NCBI RefSeq assembly: GCF_000344685.1
Contig: NW_006920422.1
Location: forward strand, 1,137,241-1,201,240
Length of the DNA: 64,000 nt
Direction of reading: 5' to 3'
From: Gloeophyllum trabeum ATCC 11539
Taxonomy: Eukaryota; Basidiomycota; Agaricomycetes; Gloeophyllales; Gloeophyllaceae
Part shown: piece after piece, positions 20,892 through 32,426 of the stretch
Numbering within the stretch: position 1 is the stretch's first letter
How the letters are laid out: every line of letters starts with the position of its first letter
Notes under the pieces: generated by a model
The model's database searches: none
What the model was told of the DNA's origin: nothing
What the model saw: only the letters and a program-made list of their open reading frames with translations
Program-made: the position numbers and the translations under genes

Positions 20892-23304
20892 ATGGCTCTG
20901 AATATGCTTTCCGGTATCCTCAACGCCGACGTCTCGAACATCCTGATCCTCCTGGTTGCGGTGGTCGCGGTTGCGCACATAGTGCCGTACTTCACCGACC
21001 CCCATGCGATAAAAAGTTACCCAGGCCCCTGGCTGGCAAAGTTCTCGGACGCCTGGCTGGGTAAAGTCAGCGCGCAGGGGCACAGGTCGGAAGTTGTGCA
21101 CGACCTCCACAAGAAGTATGGTGCGTTGCCAACTCCTATTAGACTTCGTAGGCGCTTTGCCTCCTTTCGCGCTTCCAGGTTCAGGCTCAGGCCTAAGCTA
21201 AGGGGTCCGATGGAGGAACTGCAGCTCAAGGCTGGACACTATTTGTGGGGTTTGAGTTCGCGCCGGCTGAAGCCGGTGTATGGCGTCGGCGGCAAATCCC
21301 GTGGTGGCTGAGATGTGGCAACGAGATGTGGCAAGCCGGCAGTCGGACCCCCACTGGGCCAGCTCGTAAGAGGGAGAGCGGCGGGTCGTTCTCATAAAGG
21401 AATACCATAGGCGCCTTCCCTGTTCAATCCCCTCAGGTGCAGCGAAGGCTCGGAGGCGGGAATTCAGTATAGCGATGCTCGCGACCTTCGTACTCGTGAA
21501 TGCGGTCGCGACTCGGTGCTCGGCTGTCTGTAAACATGGCGCACGTAGTACTCCCGGTTGACTCCAATTGGGATAAGACGACCTCATGTTGTTGACTGGC
21601 CAGCCGATGTCCGCCGCTCCCTTTGTGTCTGTCTACTTTGCCCCGGCGAAGTCATTCAATAACTAACTACGGGCGTTCTATGTAACCCCCCGCTTCATCG
21701 ACAGGTACATTCGTTCGCCTCGCACCGAACCACCTATCGATCGCGGACCCGGAGGCGCTGCAGACGGTGTACGCGCACGGGAACGGCTCGCTCAAGTCGG
21801 ACTTTTACGACGCGTTCGTCTCAATCAGGCGCGGGCTCTTCAACACGCGCGACCGCGCCGAGCACGCGCGCAAGCGCAAGATCGTCTCGCACATCTTCTC
21901 GCAGAAGAGCGTGCTCGAGTTCGAGCCGCACGTGCGCCTGTATGTGCGGCAGTTCATCGAACAGTGGGACCGCCTGTGCGGTTTGGCTGCCAAGGGTGAG
22001 CGGGGTGAGGAGGGAAACGGGTGGGAGGGCCGCGAGGGACGACTGTGGTTGGACTGCTTGCCTTGTAAGTTCTCCGGTATCGTCCGTACCGCTCTTTGCT
22101 TATGCTTCTAAAGGGTATAACTACCTCGCGTTCGATATCATCGGTGACCTGGCCTTCGGATCCCCGTTCGGCATGCTCAAAGCCTGCAAGGACTCGGCAC
22201 CCGTCGCCGTCTCGCACGCCGACGCGATGGCTGCGTACGGCAAGGACGACTCTGCCGTACAAGTGCGCTCGCTCCCCGCCGTGCAGATCCTCAACGACCG
22301 TGGCGAGTACTCGGCGTCGATGGGCGTCCTCCCGGTTTGGTTCCGCCCCGTCGTGCAGCGCCTGCACCCGTGGTACCGTAACGGGAACAAGGCGGTCAAG
22401 GACCTCGCGGGGCTTGCGGTGGCAGCCGTTGCGAAGCGGCTGAGGAACCCGACTGACCGTGTGGATCTGCTCAGCAAACTCCAGGAGGGGAAGGACGACG
22501 AAGGGAAGCCGATGGGGAGGGAGGAACTCACGGCGGAGGCGCTCACGCAACTCATCGCTGGCTCGGATACAACGTCAAAGTCGGTCGTTTTATCTCTATA
22601 ACGCTACTCGAGTCTTACGCGTTTTGCAGTTCGTCATGCGCGATCACATACTACCTGGCCCTACACCCGCGCGTGCAAGAGAAACTACAAGCCGAGCTCG
22701 ACGAAGCACTGGGCAACGATGACGACCCCGTGTCGACATTCGAGCAGGTCAAGCGCCTCAAGTACCTTGAGGCGGTGATCAACGAGGCCCTGCGCGTCCA
22801 CTCAACATCGGGGATTGGTCTGCCGCGTGTCGTCCCGGAAGGCGGGCTGACGGTGCTGGGCAGGACGTTCCCCGAGGGCACGATTATGAGTGTGCCGACC
22901 TATACGATTCATAGGTACGAGGAGGTATGGGGGCCGGATGTGGATGAGTTTAGGCCGGAGCGGTGGTTTGAGATCGACCAGGCGCAGATCAATAAGGCGT
23001 TTAATCCATTCTCGTACGGCCCTAGGTAGGTCGCTTGATCGCGTTGAGGATATGGGGGTCTGACGTTTAACCAGGGCGTGTGTGGGGCGCAACCTGGCTA
23101 GTATGGAGCTGATGATTATCGTTTCGTCGATTTTTCGGCGGTACCACTTCGTGCTTGAAGAGCCGGAGAAGAAGGTACTATATTCACTCGTCTTTCATCT
23201 ACCAATATGGGTCTTCTCACGTCTGCCTTCCGCAGTTCGAAACACGTGAAGGATTTTTGAGGAAACCGGTGGAGTGCAGAGTCGGGATCAAGAGGAGGAA
23301 TTAG
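20892..23304 (+). CDS. cytochrome P450, CYP53 family (benzoate 4-monooxygenase)
   Basis: This is a P450 expected to para-hydroxylate benzoate and related aromatic acids in the ER membrane, with NADPH-P450 reductase as partner; it is a step in aromatic detoxification and lignin-derived carbon use. It has an N-terminal membrane anchor (residues about 12-33), the proline hinge SYPGPW, and long CYP53-type blocks such as LKSDFYDAF, RRGLFNTRDRAEHARKRK and YNYLAFDIIGDLAFG. The I-helix is AGSDTTS, ExxR is NEALR, then come RPERW and the heme motif FSYGPRACVGRN with its Cys ligand. An intron splits the heme motif between GPR and ACVG. The last exon encodes REGFLRKPVECRVGIKRRN and ends at TAG 23302-23304. 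Intron 1 (21121-about 21703) is about 583 nt, ten times the others. All key residues are present, so it looks functional. Confidence 0.9.
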
Positions 23305-24225
23305 GTCTGCACTTGGTTGTGATGATTTGTGGAACAGCTATTACTTGCAGCTCTTCCCGTCTGTTGCTTTAGTTTCTGTCCTACTTACTTCTTGTAAACA
23401 TGTCACGATTTTGATTCATTTATAGTTTGCGATTGTCGGCGTGCGATTATCGTCGAGGCCAGACGGGTGGTATATCGCTCGTACCGCGTCTATGGAGCCA
23501 TAGTACCTACCATTGTGTTCCTTCGAGTATTTGACTCTGAATGTATCGAAGGAATATTAGAGCGATAGCTCGATGTTGGCGACGAACTCGATATTCGTCG
23601 AGTTGAAGCAGAAAGCTGTCCGGCGTGTGGCCGTCGGCTAATTAGACGCGAATTCCATGCAAGGCTTTCGAGCAGCCTCGAGGAAACCAGTAGCATGCAG
23701 CAGCGCTCATAAGACTCTGTTTGAATTTCTGACTAAAAGTAGCCTTGGTAATTCTCGTATTATGTCCTTCGTTATCATTGTATCAACTGACATCTCGTCA
23801 TGATCCTTATAGATTCCCTGCAGGCTGCAGGTCGGCGTGCGTGACGGTTGCACGGACTCCAACTAGCGACAGTTCGGCATGGCGACGCTCACGCGAGGCC
23901 GCGACGAAGAGGACTTGGGAGAGACGGCGCTCTCGCCGTCAGCGTTGCGGGCTGGCGTCCCGACTCCTTTCCCGAGGGCACGGACGCGCGCTGCGCGGCC
24001 CTGCGATCAAATCGCGGAAGATCTGACAGAGTTCGAGGCCAGCGTCGGCGCGAGAGGGGCGGACTATCATCCTGAGGAGAGGCGCGATGCAGTCGCCTCA
24101 GATGGCAAGGAGAATGTGGTAAGTCGTATCGATCGTCCAAAGCTACCGCGGTATTAACAGGCATCATCTATCGACCCTAGCGGGAGGTCCTACCCTCCAT
24201 AGCGTATGTACAGAGGTCATGCGTT
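23305..24225. other. intergenic stretch, possible 5' UTR intron of the next gene
   Basis: No gene is supported. A clean GTAAGT...AACAG pair at about 24120-24161 could be an intron in the 5' leader of the HECT_2 gene, or in a short upstream frame starting at 23879, which would stop soon after the splice. A 7-bp-stem inverted repeat (CGACGAA/TTCGTCG) lies near 23578-23600. Confidence 0.4.
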
Positions 24226-27200
24226 ATGACCCTAAACACCCTCCTCTCGAAGAACACGGACTGGCAAGACATCGTCCCCGATCGTCGCCATTCCCTTCCG
24301 CCGTCCCCATATGCATCCACCTCGACGCAAGTCGAGTCTACGCAGTCGTCCTCGGCTCTTCAGACACTCGTATCGAACTTGCGCAACCATGAAGGACCGG
24401 ACACCATGGTCCAGACGCGCGACACCGACGACAGCGCGGAGCTGATCCGCGAGCTGAAGGCCCACGTAGGGCGGCTTACGCCCAACCTCGACCTGCACGA
24501 TGTACAGCTCGTGGATGCCCTCGTCTCGCTCCTCGCACACTTCGACCGCCTTTCAGCCATTATATCCAGTCAGTCTCCGTCCGCTGGCCCATCCTCCTCC
24601 TCGTCAGGGAGTGCACTCCACCCCCCACCCGCGTTCGACCCGTTCGACACCCTGCGCAGGCAGGTGAGTGATCTCCAGGTGGAGCGTCTGTACTCTTCGG
24701 ACGGAATCGAATCTAAGTTGCCGCCAGTGTTGGCGGTGGAGACGAGCTTGCTGTGGTCGAGGATCGATCAGGAGCTGGAGACGGTGCAATCGCTGTGCAG
24801 GCGACGGACAGAGCTTGCATTCCAGGACACTATGCTCGACTCTCTACCACCGGAGTACGATGCGGGTGAATATGAGTATGGATCGGAGCACCTACCCATG
24901 TACGATGCCGAATCGAGCTCTCTTGCTGAAAGAGCGAGCTTGAAGTCAGACTCTAAGACCATTCAGGAGCCCACGTCTTCCGCTACCAATCTGGGCAGCG
25001 GGCTCAGTGAGAAGATGAAGATGGATCTGGAAGCGGTTACGATGGCTATCGACCGGTTATATCTCGTGGCGCCGCAGCTGCACAATCAGCGGGTCGAACT
25101 GAAGAAGAGCAAGGTCGAGCAGCTCGAACGCGCGCGGCTCGCGGGCCCGCCGTCCGGGAAAGAGAAGGAACGGGACCTGCAGGAGCTGGACGGCATGCTT
25201 GAGCTACTCGGTAAGGCATCCAGCCGCAGGATCGCTGATCAGTCGGTTGTTCTTGAAGGAGGGATGGAGCAGAAGCTTGAGAAGGCGAAACGGAAGGACA
25301 AGGAAAAGGTGAGCCGCCAATTCTTCGATTGGTGTTGTGCTTAAGTATGTGTTACAGCGGGAGGCTTTCGTAGAGCAACTGGCGCAGCATTCGGACGCTG
25401 GACGCTTGCACAGTCAAGACGCTGTTCTTAATCCTCCCAAAGAAAGAGACCCGGAGACACTGCTCTCATTGCCTGAGTTCATCCGGGAACCTATGCCCCG
25501 ATTTCCCTCGGTACCGGCGGACCTAAACACCCTGGGTGAGGTGTCTGAACGTACGACGCATGAGTCAGGGATGCGCCCCACCATAGCGCGTCTCCGCTCG
25601 CAGAAGAGCGTCCGCAGTCGCAGTTTGTCATCACCGCCGCTGTCGTGGCTGCTCTCGTCAAGTTCGCGTGCTTCTTCGACTGCTCCGGAGTCGAAAGCTA
25701 TGAAGAGACCCAAGACAAGTGGCTCGAGAAGTCGGTCAGGACGGTCTAGCCGGCCGGGTTCTTCTAGCGGAAGGTCGGTAAATACAGGTGAGGCAGTTTC
25801 AAATGTTTTTTATCGGAGATCGGGACTGATCCAACCAGTGCTCGCGGTCGACTACGTCGCGGAGCACCATGAGAATCTGCAGCACGTCCTGGTGTTCTTC
25901 ACGGCTGGCGATGTGATGCCTGGGACACCTCTCGAAGCTGAGGTGCTCCCCTCAGCCTCAGATACTGACGGGGAACGGCTTGTTATCACCGGCAACGGTG
26001 GGATATCGCCTCCGCTGAGTCTTCCAGTGCGTGTGGTATCAGGTATTAGGGAAGTCCGCTCGTCTGGGAGTCACTTTGAGGTGAAGCTGCCCAGTTATCC
26101 CCGGAGTGCCGGTCCAGTTTCGGAGCTCGACTCGGAGCCTCTGATGGACGCAAGGCAGTTATCTGCTGCCAGCCCATCGAGCTTCGCTTGTTCTTCCTGT
26201 TCGTTGCCCCTTGTTCAAGCGGTGGGCGTTGTTAGCTACAGGGACTTACCGTCAGAGCATTGGGCTGAGTTGGTGGAGGCCTGGATGTGCCATGCAGATC
26301 AGAAGGTCCATGACCAAGTGGCGATCCATACTCGGGGGATCTGGCCGAAAGCCGGTCAGGCATTAGTAGGAGGGAGTTATATCCTCTTCGACGAGTCTAG
26401 CGTGGTCAAAGGCAACCTTGTCGTGTCCGAAACTAAGGTAAGCATGTTCGTCTACGTTAGACTGTCCAGGGCAGCAAGAAGGCCGGCATTGGGACACTTA
26501 CCAATGGTCGCGTGTCTTGCCTGATAGCCACCTTTGCTAGGTGTCTCCGAGCCCTGAGTTGGTTTGGTGCACTTGGCAGAGGATGAGTTGTCAGCACAGG
26601 GCACCGGCAGACGTATCGTCTTTGGCTGATACAAATTGTCCGAGAATAACAGCGGCAAGCTGGTGTACTCGCTTAAACAACTCTCGTGTAACAGAGGTCC
26701 TCGTCACGGGAGCTACATGCGAGAGCACACTTCAATGATCATCGAGTATAGGATAGAAGCTGACGGTTTCGGCTCTAGGGGAACGATGATTGGAGACTTG
26801 TTAGGTGTCTATGTGGGGCAGTGAAAGGACGCTGTCAAGCACATTGCCACCCAAATGAACCTCCCACGAATTCGTATAGGTTCCTGAAGTATGCCATTCG
26901 AACACTGTCCACGTCCAAAGAGTGAGTTCCTTGATGCTCCCACGCGTTCGCATCTTTGACTAGTCTCTACTCTTTTCAGACTGCCGCCAGTACCGTTGTC
27001 AGCATTCATCGTCGAGGACATGATGGAATTGGTTCAAGCGCACGCTACCTATCGATTTGTTGTCCTAGACGAAGAAAGCGAGCGACCGCGGATCCTCGTA
27101 AGTCTGGCCTAGGTTATGAATGGCGAGTGCTAACTCTCTCGTAGATTTGGTTGTTCAAACCCAGTATACGGATATCCTACAATACTCCCGCAACTTACTT

Positions 27201-27502
27201 AATACCGCAGTCCGACTCTATTCGTGCAGCTAAAGTACTGTTCAAGATAATAGGGCCGCACGTCGCACCTGAAGATCTGCGAAGGTACGTTCAAGCCGGT
27301 CTGCTCTCCTTAGTCGATTTACCCAATAACCCGGCATAGTACTCTGGACAAATTCCCTGGTTTTCCCCAGGCAGAAAACCTTTCTTACCCATTGGAAATC
27401 TGCCGACGTCTGGCCGGCTTGCTTAAGGAGAGCAACAACTCATACCCCGTCGATATGCGCACGATGACTGGTTTAGATGTCGGCTGGTTACGCCATGCTT
27501 AA
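24226..27502 (+). CDS. HECT_2 / UBE3D-like E2-binding ubiquitin ligase with long N-terminal extension
   Basis: The C-terminal half resembles the HECT-like E2-binding family (human UBE3D; yeast Ipa1 is the presumed counterpart), which binds ubiquitin-conjugating enzymes. Evidence is the CSSCSLPLV...RDLPSEHWAELVEAWMCH block near 26200-26300, and the C-terminal exons with FIVEDMMELVQAHATYRFVV, WLFKPSIRISYN and AAKVLFKIIGPH. The last exon ends with VGWLRHA at TAA 27500-27502. The first 370 residues are a helical, Ser-rich region of unknown function containing LLAHFDRLSAI and LLWSRIDQELETV, also seen in basidiomycete relatives. A Ser/Arg-rich linker follows. Introns occur near 25309-25359, 26436, 27096-27144 and 27282-27339. 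The part between 26436 and 26980 is poorly resolved; I could not choose unique splice sites there. Confidence 0.75.
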
Positions 27503-27751
27503 TGTTGACTACTTCCTTGCTCACTCGCTGCATATCATACATCTTCGTCTCGGACCATCTCGTACCCGACAGTAGCATTTTAATACGTTCCTTGTTGTAG
27601 CGCAACGTTGACCGGGCTTGGAGCATTTGTTTCGATAGAGCTGCCCCGAGTGATGCAACCGTAAGAGAGACATAAAATAAATATACAACTAAGTAGTCCG
27701 TGGGGATGTTTGAAAGCGATAGAGGGAGGAAATAGAGCCGCGATGCGTACG

Positions 27752-29528
27752 TCAAAGTACGACTTCCTTTTCTTTCCCTTTTCGTGAAGGCGGCAAAGAC
27801 AGGTTGGGCGAACTCGCCATGGCTGATGCTGATGAGAAAGAGGCGAGACGACGAGGTGACAATGGCGACCCAGGCGAGAGATGATGCAAACGAGTCGGCG
27901 ATCCGGGCAGAGAATTGTTCCCCCGCTTCTGCGAGTCCGGTGGTGGAGATATCGCGGAGTCGTTTTGGCCGGCATTGGCTTCAGTGAGGAGGAACTCCAC
28001 CCATAACCGGGAAAATGACTGTGCGAACGCTGTCAGTCAGTGTTCAATTAATTGCCTTGGAAAGGACTTCGCTCTACCTCTGTCTCGTCGCTCTTCTCCA
28101 ACTCTGGTGACTTCGTTGCGGATAACGATGTCGAACTTGCGGAACGACTCCATATCGAGGAACCGGTATTCGCATTCTGTCCCGTCCGCTGAAGACCCGC
28201 CTTTTCACGTTCCGCGTCACTCCACTGCAGTATTGAAGCTAGAAGTTGCAGCATTTCGAACCGTTTGCTGTCTGCGCGTGGCGTAACCAGGAAGGAGAGG
28301 AGGACGTTGGTGACGAGCCGCCGATCGACATTGTCCGCAGATGACTGACGTCGGAGACGCCTTAAGGCCTCCATTAGGTGTTCATTCATTATAATTGCTG
28401 TGATCACGGGTTCATGACGACTAGAGTAAGGAGATGGTATGTGACTATACCTTCATGGCGTAACTTCTGGATGAGAAGCTCTTTCTCTTTCACTTCTTTC
28501 TCGAGATTTTGTATTCGAGAAGAGTTGGATGTTGATTCTTCCAGTTGTAGCTGCAGAGAGTTCGGTGCAAACACTACAAAGCTCACAAGAGTGGCGTACC
28601 TCCGCTGTCAATGCTCTGTGCTTATATTCAGCCAAAGACTGAGTTAACTGATTGAATTGGTCTTCGTGCTCCTTGACAGCTTGCTTCAGTTCATGTTCTT
28701 TCGCTACGATAGAGAACTGTTGTTATATGTTCAGTTGGAAGTCATATTCAATCTTACCTGTCTGGAAGTCTTCGAGTACGGACTGTAGATTGTTGGCTTT
28801 CTCGCGTTCCGACTCAAGTTGGGCTGCCTCCCTTTCACGCGCCTCCCGTTCAATCTCCAGGTCTCTCTGCAGAGTCTCTATGGTAGCCCTAGCTTCATCA
28901 GCGAATGTTCGCTCATGTAGGGCAGCGTGCTCCCATTCATCCTTCTCTATCCGACATCGCTCGAGCTCGCTCTGTAGTTCACGTAGCTCTCGCTCTCGGA
29001 CGATGGTCTCTTGGGCAGTCTCCTGCAGCGCTCGACTGCGCATGGCCTCCAGCTCCCTGGAAGCCTTCTCGGCCTCCTCATTGGAAGTGAGGAGTTCGGA
29101 CTTGAGGGTCTCTACCGTGGAGACCAAGTCCTCGTTCTCCGCCGTTAACTGCTGAACGAGCTGCTCCCGCCTTTCGAGCTCTTCCTAAGGAGTTTCAGAC
29201 CCGTCCGCCTCCCTCATATATAGTCTGGACTCACGGCGTCTTGCTTCAGTTTGTTCTGCAGCGTTGTCCGCATTGTAGTGAGCTTGCCCAGAAGGTTCCT
29301 GTATTGAGCGGCCAGAGCTTCCTTCTCTTCCTTCGTCCGCTCCAGCTCATCCCGTAGCCTTTGTACGGGGTCAGAGTCTTCGTCCTCGCCATAGCTATGA
29401 CCATTAACGGCGTTGGTATTGCTAGGTGGCGCGTTCGAGCGGTCCCCTTCTAGCGATCCTCGGGGAGTGGACGGCTGCGGGCTGAGCAGGGGAGAAATCA
29501 GGCCTTTCGTAGGACTTGGGCTCGACAT
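27752..29528 (-). CDS. coiled-coil golgin with GRAB/GRIP-like C-terminal domain (Rud3/GMAP-210 type)
   Basis: This is a predicted tether on the cis-Golgi face that captures vesicles, probably recruited by a small GTPase of the Arf/Arl class. The start is ATG 29526-29528. A Ser/Pro-rich head is followed by a long heptad-rich coiled coil (29.4-28.5 kb: repeated LERTKEEKEALAAQYRNLL, RELRELQSELERCRIE and similar). Then comes a compact domain with DRRLVTNVLLSFLVTPRADS and KRFEMLQLLASILQWSDAE, which fits the Arf-binding GRAB domain better than a classic GRIP. After a last intron (donor GTAGAG near 28076) the tail carries LWVEFLLTEA and a Ser/Pro-rich end at 27752. Introns separate the coiled-coil exons. 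The gene is convergent with the HECT_2 gene, 250 bases away, and head-to-head with the F-box gene. Confidence 0.75.
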
Positions 29529-29669
29529 CCCAGAGAACCCCGCGGATTGTCAAAGCACCTATGTTCGTATCTCCGTCGTCTGGCGTCCGTGAAACCGGAA
29601 AGATGTTGCCACTACTGCATTCGAAGGACATGCACGTACGTTCCGTACAGATAGTAGGGACGTGTCCAA

Positions 29670-29721
29670 TTCCCACGGTAACAAATGTCTTACACGGTCA
29701 TTATACTTGTTACCGTGGGAA
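29670..29721. promoter_or_regulatory. 15-bp perfect inverted repeat in a bidirectional promoter
   Basis: TTCCCACGGTAACAA (29670-29684) is exactly complementary to 29707-29721, with a 22-nt spacer. It lies near the middle of the 396-base gap between the divergent golgin and F-box start codons. It could be a dimeric transcription-factor site for both genes, or the remains of a tiny inverted-repeat element. Confidence 0.55.
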
Positions 29722-29866
29722 GGCGGCCGCTAATGCCTCAAATCCTGCGCACATACGCGTAAGTATTGTTATATCACGGCCACACCTTGTTCTCCTCCTT
29801 TCACGGTTTCGACGCAGTCAGCGCTGCTGGCCAAAGCATGCACCTCGGCTTCCCCTTCAGCCTCTG

Positions 29867-29874
29867 TATATAAA
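29867..29874 (+). promoter_or_regulatory. TATA box of the F-box gene
   Basis: TATATAAA lies 58 bases upstream of the ATG at 29925. Confidence 0.65.
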
Positions 29875-29924
29875 CTTGCTTGCTGCAGCTGATTACCTCC
29901 CATAACACTGTAGTACTAGTCAAG

Positions 29925-31792
29925 ATGCACGACCCTCTCGTTCCTACCGTCGTCAAATCCGCAGTGAATGCTAGACATGTCGGGAAGATATTTCCTTCGA
30001 GACCGAAACTCTTCAGCCTACCTGTCGAGCTTATCTGTCGCATCCTTGCCTTCCTGCCTCCGAGAGATCTGGCGCGATGTAGCCAGGTTAGCCACCAAAT
30101 AACGCGGGATTCATCTGTGGACTGACGATTCCTGTAGATCAACAGATTCGTCAGAGACATATACCTGTCGTCCTCTCACCTGAGATATATTACGGAGCTT
30201 GCGCTTCATGGAATGGCTCAGGCCCCATCATCCTCTGACATTCCGTACCATCATCGCCTGACGAGGCTTAAAGAATACTCTGAGAGATGGACGCGATTGA
30301 AGCCACTAAACAAGTACAGCATCAATATGACAGAGAATGGTTGCGTGTACGATTTTGCTGGCGGCATCTACGCAAATGGACACGGCAGTCACCCTCCTGT
30401 CTCCGGGCCTCTCAAGTTTCATCGTCTGCCGACTGCAACGGATGACCCGTTTTCTCCTCTCAAAACGTGGACGCATATGCAGCTGATCGATGAGGGTGGT
30501 CAGTTCCTTGATTTCTGCATGGATCCAACGCAGGACCTTCTAGTGATGGTCTCTTCAGCACCGATTAAGTAGGTTTTCCCCTGATCTTTCGTGAAGACGC
30601 ACTGAGGTGAGTCGTAGTCGAGACCACAAATACATTGTCCACATGAGAAGTCTTACGACAAACGAGCCTCATCCGAACGCACCTCTACCCAATCGGGCCT
30701 GGATCGATAGGACTGGCCCGCCCATCGAACAGACATTCCACCACGTTAGGATTCATATCGTGGATGACATTGTTGCCATCTTAGCAGACGACGGCGCCAC
30801 AACGGTCCGGCTCTCGCTCTTCAACTGGCGGTCTGATTGTGATTACATTGTACGTCTCCAAGTATTCTCTTCTGTGCTAATTGTTTCTGAATCCTTCACG
30901 TCATTACTAGGTCACAATGGAGAATGACATGGCTGCACACGTTGACGACTTTTGCCTTCTTTCTCGGACTTCATTCCTTACGGTCGATTTTAACGGTTGC
31001 CTGGGCTTCTACACGTTCACTGACCCAGCCCTTTACAATCGGGGAGCTTCGGTGCTTCCACCGGTCCGTCGGGCAAGGTTCGGTCTCCCGCGGCCCAGTG
31101 ACGGCTGGGAATACTGGGGCATCATATTGAGCTTCAACCCTGTTACCGACGTGGCTCCTCTTAAACAGGATAAGTCAGGCCTTCTGCATGCACCCGCGCT
31201 CTTCCAATGTGCCGACGAGGACCGAGTGTTGCTGTGTACGTTCAATCTCTTCAATCAGACAAACCAGCGGACGAGCAGCCACACTCTGATCATGCGGACG
31301 CGGGTCTTCTTCGAGTCTGTGCCTTTGAGCAAGACAGACTGGGAAGACTGGGGTCCCGAGAATACGCGATGGTTTATCCACCAGTACGAGGCGCCATGGA
31401 TACATTCCATCCATGGATATCGCATTGTGGACAAGACCGCGGGTGGGGAGGGGGAGACGGATAGGTTCCGACTGGTCATCCGCGACTTTAACCCGAGACT
31501 TATCAGAGTCGATATCGACGAGAAGGATGCGGACCGTATGAAAAATGTAACTGCACCTACTGTTGTCAAGGTGGATGAGTTCCCGGAGGAGATATCGACG
31601 TACCTGCCGTACAGGGAGGTGACGAGCCAGGAAGCGTACTCGTGCTCGAATGTTATGATCGATGATAGTAAGATTGTCCTCTGTCAGGTGCGTAGTGCAA
31701 TGCTATGTAGGGAGGCTCGCTGGGTTGCTCACGTCCCTTGGCAGCGCGATAATGAACATCACTTGGAAGGGATAGATGTATTGGTCTTCTGA
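29925..31792 (+). CDS. F-box protein, basidiomycete family
   Basis: This is a likely substrate-binding subunit of an SCF ubiquitin ligase; the target is unknown. The first exon (ATG 29925) carries the F-box core KLFSLPVELICRILAFLPPR at about residues 28-47, followed by DLARCSQ. An intron ends before INRFVRDIYLSSSHLRY. The rest is a roughly 450-residue region without a named domain but with the beta-rich pattern typical of these fungal proteins (DLLVMVSS, IHIVDDIVAIL, VTMENDMAAHVDDFCLL). Introns lie near 30090-30137, 30570-30625, 30850-30910 and 31688-31743. The last one joins IVLCQ to RDNEHHLEG, ending at TGA 31790-31792. The frame reads through this last intron, so the terminal 20 residues depend on the splice model. 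Confidence 0.75.
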
Positions 31793-32306
31793 TTAATCTG
31801 TGTACAGTATAATGAGGTGGGAGCTTGGACGCACGATCATGTGTTACCGTGCCTGTTTACAGCGTCGCAAATGTATCTTAGATTCCACTGATGTACATGT
31901 AAGTTGTCCATTCGTCTTCATGTCATGCAGCACTGGCATCCACTGCATGGAAACTATGTGCAACATACATGTACAGCGTCGGCTGAGAGACAATATTAAG
32001 GAACTTGACAGCACTAAGTCCGTGGCGGGTTATTTATTCTGATCAGTCTTAATTGTTTACGCTAATCGATGGCCACCTAGTCAAGCAGGGCCAGCACGCG
32101 ATGGTCAGATCAAGCGCAGCTGGACATCGTGACGATAAGGGCCCGTACGCCAGGGTACGTTGAACTGTCTCGAAGCGTCGACTGCAAGCTTCAGAGCATA
32201 CAGACGCTCGTTACAGAGAGTCTCGATACGCCTCCGAGTCAAGCTCAGTAACGTTCAGGCACTTCTTCGCGGAGCTAAATCTTTCTTCGAGCATCTAGCG
32301 CCGGGG
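31793..32306. other. intergenic stretch upstream of the caspase-like gene
   Basis: No gene is supported in these 500 bases. They probably hold the 3' UTR of the F-box gene and the promoter of the caspase-like gene. Confidence 0.4.
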
Positions 32307-32315
32307 TATATAAAG
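32307..32315 (+). promoter_or_regulatory. TATA box of the caspase-like gene
   Basis: TATATAAAG lies 120 bases upstream of the ATG at 32427. Confidence 0.65.
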
Positions 32316-32426
32316 CCGTCAGACCCCCACCGTACTACTGTATTCCCATACAATAAAGTATCACCGCCGGTGAGCATTATTCGTCTTTGATTTATTGGCC
32401 CGTTCATTTTCGTCCATTCCAAGATC

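Noticed and set aside
23680..23700. String resembling the last CYP53 exon (17 of 21 bases)
   Set aside because: Too short and too diverged to claim a second P450 relic; nearby sequence does not extend the match.
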